A stretch of DNA of 22,031 nucleotides from a virus. Shown one piece after another: positions 14,825 through 19,991 of the stretch (position 1 is its first letter; each line of letters opens with the position of its first letter). The translations under genes were made by a program, and so were the position numbers. The notes beneath the pieces were generated by a model. It saw only the letters and a program-made list of their open reading frames with translations. It was not told the DNA's origin and made no database searches. The DNA is taken from IMG/VR virus record IMGVR_UViG_3300046780_000282, positions 1-22,031 of that record; one strand, given 5' to 3'.

Positions 14825-15142
14825 TCATCGGCTCATGGGGCACCAAGACGTGAGGCATTTATGCCACCACGCCTTGACTCCCGGGTAGATGCTCCACCGT
14901 CCCCGGATCATCGGCTTGTTGCAATTCGGACATAGGCGAGGTCCAGGGTCGTCGTACGCGCGACGATAGCGATACTGCGCGAGGCGGTAGAAAGAGCGCG
15001 CATCGCTCGTTGTCGCAGTGGTATTGGATGCACCTGACGGAACCGACGTCGCATGGTGCTGATCCCATAGGGCGTGTGCAGCCGGGGCAGTCCATAGGGT
15101 CAATCCGATCAGCAGAATTGTGCTAGCCTTTATGGCAGCCAT
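14825..15142 (-). CDS. exported protein with a zinc-ribbon-like Cys motif
   Basis: 105 residues from the second of two adjacent ATGs, 4 bases after AGGAGGT; the open frame runs back to 15295 without a better start. Residues 1-24 are a clear signal peptide (KASTILLIGLTLW, cleavage after AHA). The mature part ends with CPNCNKPM ... WWHKCLTSWCPMS, two Cys pairs spaced as in a zinc ribbon. A zinc ribbon in an exported protein is unusual; the cysteines may form disulfides instead. Part of the minus-strand recombination operon. Function unknown. Confidence 0.65.
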   Translation of the reverse strand: MAAIKASTILLIGLTLWTAPAAHALWDQHHATSVPSGASNTTATTSDARSFYRLAQYRYRRAYDDPGPRLCPNCNKPMIRGRWSIYPGVKAWWHKCLTSWCPMSR

Positions 15143-15212
15143 CATACCTCCTATCAAGGTTGTGGTGGTCAGAGCTGCCGGATCGGCTCGCATCCGCGCC
15201 GGCAGCTCGCTT

Positions 15213-15524
15213 TCATTCCGGTTTTGGCCGGAATTCCTTTGCCGCCTGCTCGCGTTTTGCCCATGCAGTCGCGCGGCACGCCATGATTTCTGCAATCCAC
15301 GAATCCGAACTGACGACGGCCGCGGGCTTGGCTGCGGGTGCTACGGCGTGAACGGTCGCGGTCTTGCGGGCTGCGTGGTGCTGCTTGTGCGGCTTGGCTT
15401 TGCAGACCGTCACGGACGGGCCGAACCATCGAAACTCTGAATGACAGCGCGGCGCAGCCTCGGCGCACCGAGATGCCATTAGGACGACGGCCACGGCGGC
15501 TAAAATCGTGAGCAGTGGTTTCAT
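15213..15524 (-). CDS. small exported protein with several cysteines
   Basis: 103 residues from the ATG at 15524, which overlaps the stop of the preceding gene (ATG within 15521-15524). Signal peptide: KPLLTILAAVAVVLMASRCAEAA, cleaved probably after AEA. The mature protein is basic with Cys at four points (PRCHSE, TVCKAK, MACRAT) and a His/Lys-rich patch KPHKQHHAARK. The upstream 53 codons of the frame are shadow. A second exported protein in a DNA-recombination operon hints at a host-interaction role. Confidence 0.65.
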   Translation of the reverse strand: MKPLLTILAAVAVVLMASRCAEAAPRCHSEFRWFGPSVTVCKAKPHKQHHAARKTATVHAVAPAAKPAAVVSSDSWIAEIMACRATAWAKREQAAKEFRPKPE

Positions 15525-15781
15525 GTCGGTTTGCTCCATTTGTGCCAGATCATCGGCAGCGTCTCGGCGGTGACGTCCTTGTCGGGCGGTTTCGCCGCCC
15601 ATAGAAGGCCGGCGAGTTCCACCATCTCGCCGTAGGTGAGTTCGCGGACTAGCATCGCGATCTCGTCGAGGCGGCCGGACCAAACCTGCCGTATATCGAC
15701 CGTCGGCGGCTCTGCCTGCTGATCGAGATCAGGCTGAGGCCGCGGCGCGTAGCCCGGGAATTCGCCGGCTATCGTGCTCAT
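15521..15781 (-). CDS. small acidic phage protein, unknown
   Basis: 86 residues, starting in the RecT stop (ATGA at 15778-15781). After a proline-rich first third comes a helical region, RLDEIAMLVRELTYGEMVELAGLLWAA (residue landmarks about 38-64). It resembles small partners encoded beside phage recombinases, but no function is assigned. Confidence 0.65.
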   Translation of the reverse strand: MSTIAGEFPGYAPRPQPDLDQQAEPPTVDIRQVWSGRLDEIAMLVRELTYGEMVELAGLLWAAKPPDKDVTAETLPMIWHKWSKPT

Positions 15782-16743
15782 ATATCGTCGCCCTCATGCC
15801 GCTGGCCGCGGCGATCGAGGAAGTCAGGAAGATCGAGGCCGTCGCCGTCCTGGCCCGGCTCGAAAATCACGCCCGTCTCGGGATCGTGCGGCGGGTCGGC
15901 CGGATGCTCTTGCGCTGCCGGGGCGACTGGGGTGATGTCCTTGAGTACGGCGGCCGCAGCGCCGCGCTGCTTGCGGGTTTGCGCGGCGGGCGCGGTAGCC
16001 TCGGCCGACGGGTTCGCCTCGATGGTGTACTCGTCATCCGGCAGATCGGCGGCATCGGCGAGGCGCTCGGCGCGCTCTGTGCTGCTGGGAAGGTGCTTTG
16101 TGAGACGGCGGAAAACCGTCTTTCTGGCCATCTCGCCCCAATCGGAATCCCACGGCGTCGATCTGATCCGGCCAGCCTTGAACGCCTTGAATCCGTCCGA
16201 GCGGTCACGAATCCGGTTCACGTCCGGGACGGTCATCACCTCGGTGATGATTCCGCCGTCCTTGAGCCGCGCCAGGGCGTAAACGGCATAAATCTCGCCG
16301 CGAGGCTTGAGCAGATTGATTTCATGGACGATCGGGCTATCGTCGCGGGTCGGCGAGTAATTGAACGAGTCGCCGATCTGCACGGTCTCGATCACGAGCG
16401 ATTTGATCTCGCCGGTGTTGTAGGCGAGTTTCATCAAGCCGCGGAACATCGGCATATATTGCACGTCGCCGTTGCTATCAACGCGTAGCGCAGCCTCGCG
16501 GCCGTCAAGAATGAGGCCGTCGGCCGCTGCACGCGTACACGCGGCGAGCAGAGATTGCGGGTTTTTCACCTTGTCGATGTTGCGCGTGAGCGCGACAGCG
16601 GTCTGCGCGGTCCGGATGAATTTGTCGGCTGTGATATGACCCGGCAACGCCTTTGCGAACTCGGGGCGCATCTTGCAGACGTGATCGCGCAGTGTCAGGG
16701 CGCGGGTGTTTGATGCGGTCTCGCCGTTTCCGTTAATGGTCAT
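15778..16743 (-). CDS. recT: RecT-family single-strand annealing protein
   Basis: 321 residues. Core motifs of the RecT family are all present: QSLLAACTRAAADGLILDGREAAL, QYMPMFRGLMKLAYNTGEIKSL, EVMTVPDVNRIRD and WGEMARKTVFRRLTKHLP (landmarks within residues 65-225). The last ~90 residues are acidic and low in complexity, a common variable tail that may bind SSB or the nuclease. RecT coats single strands left by the partner exonuclease and anneals them to homologous DNA. It follows the RecE-like gene by 7 bases, with GAGGAG as Shine-Dalgarno. Confidence 0.92.
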   Translation of the reverse strand: MTINGNGETASNTRALTLRDHVCKMRPEFAKALPGHITADKFIRTAQTAVALTRNIDKVKNPQSLLAACTRAAADGLILDGREAALRVDSNGDVQYMPMFRGLMKLAYNTGEIKSLVIETVQIGDSFNYSPTRDDSPIVHEINLLKPRGEIYAVYALARLKDGGIITEVMTVPDVNRIRDRSDGFKAFKAGRIRSTPWDSDWGEMARKTVFRRLTKHLPSSTERAERLADAADLPDDEYTIEANPSAEATAPAAQTRKQRGAAAAVLKDITPVAPAAQEHPADPPHDPETGVIFEPGQDGDGLDLPDFLDRRGQRHEGDDI

Positions 16744-16750
16744 GCTGTTT

Positions 16751-17575
16751 CTACTCCTCGAAATCCGATGGGTCGGTGTGCCGGTACGCCCACCGCTTGA
16801 ATTCCAGATTCTGCACGCCGGACGGATACCCGGGCCAAATGTCCGAGAATCTGCAGGCGGCGTAAGTGTCGAGCGCGCGCTCTATGATGGCGCGGCCTTC
16901 GATCACGATTTCGGGCGGCAGTTCATATACGGCGCGCGCGTAGGGCGGCGTTTTTTCGAAGGCGAGGAAAACGAAACCGTCCACGGCGTTGCCGGTCTGC
17001 GTCCACCCGTCGGAATAAAACGCTTCCTGCGCGTGGTAGCCGTAGTTCACGACGCTGCGCGAGAACGCGTCGGGATGTGCGCTTTTCGTCGATTTCAGAT
17101 CGACGATCAGGCCGAGATCGGCGCGGTAAAAATCTGGCCGGCAGCGGCACAGCACACCTGTGCGCTCGTCGATCCAATACGCCGAGTTTTCGATTTGCGG
17201 CTTGCCGCCGGTAATGATGCCGTTCAGCCAGCTATCGGAATGGATCATGTCGCGGAGCGCGAGCACCTCGTCATAGTCGCCGCTAGTGAGCGGCAGCTTG
17301 TTCTCGTGCTGGCACCATTCGATGACGTCAGTCCATTTCTTTCCGCGGCGATCATCCGGCCCCCGGAAAACGCGGCCCTCGAATTCGTTCGGCTGCAGGA
17401 TCGCGAGATGGCAGGCCTCGCCGAAATCGAAATGTGCGGCACCCTCGCGCGGGGCAAAGCAATAATGCGCCGGGCTCCGGGTCGTGATCGTCCATAGCCC
17501 GCTTTTCGAGACGCCATATCCTGTGTGATATTGTTCGTTAGTGACGTCAGAATAAACGCCGGGTTCGATCTGCAC
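16751..17575 (-). CDS. RecE-like exonuclease (PD-(D/E)XK fold)
   Basis: 274 residues from a GTG at 17575 with GGAG 8 bases upstream. This start gives the usual opening QIEPGVYSDVTNEQYH ... SKSGLWTITTRSPAHY. A GTG at 17641, overlapping the lipoprotein stop, would add 22 untypical residues. Catalytic elements: GEACHLAIL (His57), CRPDFY (Asp148), IVDLKST (Asp159, Lys161) and HAQEAFY (Gln183), the order of exonuclease VIII and related DUF3799 proteins. It would digest one strand of phage DNA and hand single strands to RecT next door. Confidence 0.88.
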   Translation of the reverse strand: MQIEPGVYSDVTNEQYHTGYGVSKSGLWTITTRSPAHYCFAPREGAAHFDFGEACHLAILQPNEFEGRVFRGPDDRRGKKWTDVIEWCQHENKLPLTSGDYDEVLALRDMIHSDSWLNGIITGGKPQIENSAYWIDERTGVLCRCRPDFYRADLGLIVDLKSTKSAHPDAFSRSVVNYGYHAQEAFYSDGWTQTGNAVDGFVFLAFEKTPPYARAVYELPPEIVIEGRAIIERALDTYAACRFSDIWPGYPSGVQNLEFKRWAYRHTDPSDFEE

Positions 17576-17637
17576 TGCGCTGACTCCATCAGAGAAAAGG
17601 CGGCCCGATACGACGCCTCGGGCCGGGGCTTGCTCAC

Positions 17638-17811
17638 TCACTCCGTGGGGCAACCGTCCATGCGGATCGACTTGAGGCAGTGCTGCAAGCCGGTCTGCGG
17701 TGAGAGCGAGGCCGACGGCCCGCGGGCGGAGCCATAGGCGCCGCCAGTCTGATTGCATCCGCCGAGAGCGAGAGCTGCGAGGCAAGGCAAAACGAGAAAG
17801 AATTTAGCCAC
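17638..17811 (-). CDS. small lipoprotein, first gene of the recombination operon
   Basis: 57 residues from a GTG at 17811 with GGAGG 7 bases upstream; an ATG at 17835 lacks such a site and would put polar residues before the signal. The N-terminus VAKFFLVLPCLAALALGGC is a lipoprotein signal with lipobox LGGC (Cys19 the lipid site). The mature part is Gly/Ser-rich and ends with two cysteines (LQHCLKSIRMDGCPTE). Its leader is about 36 bases from the promoter at 17854-17882. Phage lipoproteins of this size sometimes block entry of related phages; that is only a suggestion here. Confidence 0.72.
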   Translation of the reverse strand: MAKFFLVLPCLAALALGGCNQTGGAYGSARGPSASLSPQTGLQHCLKSIRMDGCPTE

Positions 17812-17839
17812 CTGTGATCCTCCGTTGTTTCGCAATTGA

Positions 17840-17856
17840 GTTGCGAATATCGCAAC
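17840..17856. promoter_or_regulatory. 17-bp operator GTTGCGAATATCGCAAC (perfect palindrome)
   Basis: Both half sites match the consensus exactly. It covers the -10 box of the minus-strand promoter and the likely -35 box (TTGCGA, 17841-17846) of the gcrA promoter, so one bound dimer could shut both. Confidence 0.8.
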
Positions 17857-17869
17857 ATAGTGCTAGGAT
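17841..17869 (+). promoter_or_regulatory. probable gcrA promoter
   Basis: TTGCGA (17841-17846), 17 bases, TAGGAT (17864-17869). It is weaker than the opposing promoter, and the operator lies over the -35 box. Transcription would start near 17876 and run through the second operator at 17890. Confidence 0.45.
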
Positions 17870-17882
17870 TTTCGGGCGTCAA
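17854..17882 (-). promoter_or_regulatory. promoter of the recombination operon
   Basis: On the minus strand TTGACG (17882-17877) and TATGTT (17859-17854) are separated by exactly 17 bases. The operator at 17840-17856 begins within the -10 box, the same arrangement as at 7768 and 19203. Confidence 0.75.
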
Positions 17883-17889
17883 GACTTGT

Positions 17890-17906
17890 TTTGCGATTTT
17901 CGCAAC
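17890..17906. promoter_or_regulatory. 17-bp operator TTTGCGATTTTCGCAAC
   Basis: One mismatch in the outer left base. Its centre is 50 bases (about five helical turns) from that of the 17840 operator, so cooperative binding is possible. It lies in the gcrA leader, directly before the GGAG Shine-Dalgarno. Confidence 0.75.
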
Positions 17907-17919
17907 GGAGAAAAACGCC

Positions 17920-18417
17920 ATGGACTGGACCGAAGATCGAATTGAATTGCTTAAGAAATTGTGGGCCGAAGGGCTTTCTTGCAGTCAGATTGCGGCCGAG
18001 CTCCGCGGCGTCTCGCGCAATTCCATCATCGGCAAGGTGCACCGGCTCGGCCTGTCCGGGCGCGCCAAGACGGGATCGATACCGCGCCAGCGCAAGCCGC
18101 GGTCTACGGGCCCCATGATGCGCATTGCGCGCCCGATCGTCCGCGTGAACACGACCGTTGCCGCATTTCTGGCCGTGGAACCACCGGCGGCGCCGGCCAA
18201 ATATTCGCCGCCCATGTCGCAGCGGTGCTCAATCCTGCAGGTCGGCGAGGGCAAATGCCGTTGGCCGGTCGGCGATCCGTCGGCGCCTGATTTCTTTTTC
18301 TGCGGTGGGAAAACGGCCGAAGGGCTGGTTTATTGCAAGCATCACGGCGCCGTTGCCTATGTGCCGGCGAAAGATCGTCCGTCGAGGAGGCCGCTGCGGC
18401 CGCATTACAGAGACTAG
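17920..18417 (+). CDS. gcrA: GcrA-family cell cycle regulator, phage-encoded
   Basis: 165 residues from the ATG at 17920, with GGAG 9 bases upstream; this gives the canonical start MDWTEDRIELLKKLWAEGLSC. Residues 1-47 are the GcrA DNA-binding helix-turn-helix (CSQIAAELRGVSRNSIIGKVHRLGL). The C-terminal domain has CRWPVGDP (Cys113), FFCGG (Cys128) and YCKHH (Cys139, His141-142), the conserved Cys/His cluster of the family. In Caulobacter, GcrA binds sigma70-RNA polymerase and stimulates promoters carrying methylated GANTC. A phage copy could redirect this network. It converges on the repressor gene, with stops overlapping. Confidence 0.9.
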   Translation: MDWTEDRIELLKKLWAEGLSCSQIAAELRGVSRNSIIGKVHRLGLSGRAKTGSIPRQRKPRSTGPMMRIARPIVRVNTTVAAFLAVEPPAAPAKYSPPMSQRCSILQVGEGKCRWPVGDPSAPDFFFCGGKTAEGLVYCKHHGAVAYVPAKDRPSRRPLRPHYRD

Positions 18418-19022
18418 GCGATGATCGCGAGCACCGGCGAGGCCGTCAGACACCGGAATTCGGTTTCGGTGCCATCGGCCAGGGTGGCGCGAGCCTCGCC
18501 GGTTTTCCGCACGCCGTGCAGATAGGCCAGGAAGCGCGAGTTGTTGTCGGAATGACAAACGGACAGTTTTCCGGTTGCGTCTGTCGCAATGTGATCGATA
18601 TTTGCGAAAAGCACCACGCAGTCGTCCATGATCCGAAAGCAACCGTCGGCGGCGCGGATTTGAGCGGCGACGATGTCGCCGTCCGGACGCACTACCGCTT
18701 GAGCGCGCTCCATGACGGCAGGCGGCAACGGTACAGGATCGATCTTTTTGAGAATGCCGGAACCGTCGATCGTCGCAATCAGCATGATCGATGCAACTTT
18801 GATGTTACTCGTATCGATTGCCGCCTGTCTGAGCACCTCCTCGACGCTTGCACCGATCAGCGTGGCGATTTTTCCGATTTCTGCCGCCTGCATGTTCCGT
18901 TTTCCCCTCAGTAATAGCGAGACCGCGGATTTATCGATCCCGAGTCGTTTCGCCAGATCACTTTGGTTCAGACCGGCATCGCCCAACCGCTCCACAAACC
19001 ATCGCGTATTGAATTTGCGCAT
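18414..19022 (-). CDS. CI-like HTH repressor
   Basis: 202 residues from the ATG at 19022 with GAGG 7 bases upstream. Residues 17-42 (GLNQSDLAKRLGIDKSAVSLLLRGKR) form an Xre-type helix-turn-helix. The C-terminal part (about 115-202) is beta-rich, like the LexA/CI C-terminal fold, but the catalytic G-D-S-M motif is missing; the aligned stretch reads AADGCFRIMDD. Self-cleavage on DNA damage is therefore doubtful. It is divergent from the HTH gene at 19220 and is the best candidate for binding the 17-bp palindromes, including that at 19077 in its own upstream region. Confidence 0.8.
   Translation of the reverse strand: MRKFNTRWFVERLGDAGLNQSDLAKRLGIDKSAVSLLLRGKRNMQAAEIGKIATLIGASVEEVLRQAAIDTSNIKVASIMLIATIDGSGILKKIDPVPLPPAVMERAQAVVRPDGDIVAAQIRAADGCFRIMDDCVVLFANIDHIATDATGKLSVCHSDNNSRFLAYLHGVRKTGEARATLADGTETEFRCLTASPVLAIIA
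18574..18590. promoter_or_regulatory. operator-like sequence inside the repressor gene
   Basis: GTTGCGTCTGTCGCAAT matches the operator at 12 of 14 half-site positions. It lies in coding sequence, so it may be coincidence or an intragenic roadblock site. Confidence 0.3.
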
Positions 19023-19076
19023 GGTCTAGCCTCGTTGTGAAGTCCCTACCCCACGTGGGACTAATTCCCCATTGAT

Positions 19077-19093
19077 GTTGCAGATTTCGCAAC
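19077..19093. promoter_or_regulatory. 17-bp operator GTTGCAGATTTCGCAAC
   Basis: Right half perfect, left half with two changes. It lies 54 bases upstream of the repressor ATG and is suited to autoregulation. Confidence 0.65.
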
Positions 19094-19178
19094 AAGGGAC
19101 AAGTAGAAACGCTAAAACGGTATTAAAGTATAGAAAACCACTCAGGCGGACTAAGGGAATTCCCTTGGCCGAACCCCC

Positions 19179-19208
19179 TTGACGGTGCGATAATAACAAC
19201 AATATGTT
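19179..19208 (+). promoter_or_regulatory. early promoter (PR-like)
   Basis: TTGACG (19179-19184), 18 bases, TATGTT (19203-19208). The predicted start of transcription is about 19214-19216, only a few bases before the ATG at 19220. Confidence 0.65.
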
Positions 19209-19222
19209 GCGATATTCGCATG
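19206..19222. promoter_or_regulatory. 17-bp operator GTTGCGATATTCGCATG overlapping the start codon
   Basis: It begins inside the TATGTT -10 box, as at 7754 and 17840, and its last three bases are the ATG of the early gene. The two mismatches to the consensus are exactly where the start codon is needed. Confidence 0.7.
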
Positions 19223-19549
19223 ACCGAAGCAGAGAGCGTTAACCACAACATGAAAGAGACACAAAGTTTCGCGGATACGGCGGCGACGCCGTGGCAGCGC
19301 GTCTTTTCCAGGTTCGCCGAGGCGAGCGGCAAAGACGTTTGGAACGAGTCGATGCGCGGGTTGCAATGCGATCAATACTACTCGCAAAGCGAATTCGCCG
19401 ATGAGCTCGGAGTCGACAAATCCAAGATTTCGCGCGTGCTGCACGATGATAAGGGCCTGATCTCAGGTCCGGATCAGGAGCGGATCATGCAAGCCGCTCG
19501 CGACAAGGGCGTGGAGGTGTCGCCGTCCGATCTGACCCCGAGGGCGTGA
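19220..19549 (+). CDS. Cro-like HTH regulator, first early gene
   Basis: 109 residues. A helix-turn-helix is visible at about 53-77 (YYSQSEFADELGVDKSKISRVLHDD). There is no Shine-Dalgarno before the ATG at 19220, and the promoter places the mRNA start about 5 bases upstream, so translation may be leaderless; an internal ATG at 19250 is the alternative. Divergent from the repressor and first in the early operon, it occupies the cro position. TGATG couples it to the next gene. Confidence 0.7.
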   Translation: MTEAESVNHNMKETQSFADTAATPWQRVFSRFAEASGKDVWNESMRGLQCDQYYSQSEFADELGVDKSKISRVLHDDKGLISGPDQERIMQAARDKGVEVSPSDLTPRA

Positions 19550-19773
19550 TGGCCCGGCAGAAGGACCTATTCCCGCGGGAGCCGCAGCCGCGCGGTTTCA
19601 TCGTGAACGTCTATGGATGGGGCGACGCCCGGTTCGTGGCGATATCGGCCGCAAAGGCGCGAGCGATGGCATATCGGGCGCTCTGCGAGGCTGCCGGACG
19701 CAGGGATTTCCTTTCGTTCTTAGTGAATTCGCGCGTCCGTAGGTCGAGGCCAGACGAGGACGCGAGGCCGTGA
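19549..19773 (+). CDS. small early phage protein, unknown
   Basis: 74 residues from the ATG in the TGATG junction. It contains GFIVNVYGWGDARFVAISAAKARAMAYRALCEA (landmarks about 16-48), a compact alpha/beta segment, and an Arg-rich tail. No family recognised. It is coupled on both sides. Confidence 0.65.
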   Translation: MARQKDLFPREPQPRGFIVNVYGWGDARFVAISAAKARAMAYRALCEAAGRRDFLSFLVNSRVRRSRPDEDARP

Positions 19774-19991
19774 CGGACCCGCCCAAACCGCCGCCGGCGA
19801 CGATCAAACAGCAGGCCGATTACCTGCGTTACCTCGCGGGCCGCTGCATTTGCGCGAACGGCAAGCCGGCCGAGGTCACGCTGCTGGCGATCGAGGCTGG
19901 GGATTACGACGCGCTGTCGGCGCTCGCCGAGCGGCTCGAACGCATGGCGCCGCACGAGGCGGCGATACGGCGGATCGTGGTGGGGAAATGA
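19770..19991 (+). CDS. small early phage protein, unknown
   Basis: 73 residues from a GTG that overlaps the previous stop (GTGA). Highly helical: IKQQADYLRYLAGRC then ALSALAERLERMAP. The single Cys pair (RCICANGK) does not suggest a metal site. It overlaps the methyltransferase ATG (ATGA at 19988-19991). Confidence 0.65.
   Translation: MTDPPKPPPATIKQQADYLRYLAGRCICANGKPAEVTLLAIEAGDYDALSALAERLERMAPHEAAIRRIVVGK

Larger units (their letters stand above)
19023..19219. promoter_or_regulatory. divergent immunity control region
   Basis: 197 bases between the repressor and the early operon. It contains an operator at 19077-19093, a second at 19206-19222, an early promoter at 19179-19208 and, in the repressor leader, the 10-bp palindrome CCCACGTGGG (19050-19059) nested in AGTCCC...GGGACT (19041-19062). 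I could not find a good promoter for the repressor. Confidence 0.7.

Noticed and set aside
14859-15095. Cys-rich alternative minus-strand frame that looks like a zinc ribbon (CPGC and CDNERC)
   Set aside because: It overlaps the signal-peptide protein in another frame, lacks a good ribosome binding site, and the true frame has its own paired Cys motif. Probably coincidence.
15796-16488. Plus-strand frame of 230 codons
   Set aside because: Shadow of recT on the opposite strand, a consequence of high G+C.
16706-17497. Long plus-strand frame of 263 codons
   Set aside because: It is antisense to the RecE-like nuclease, whose catalytic motifs are clear; the translation shows no family features.
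18333-18914. Plus-strand frame of 193 codons
   Set aside because: Antisense to the repressor, which has an HTH and a good ribosome binding site.
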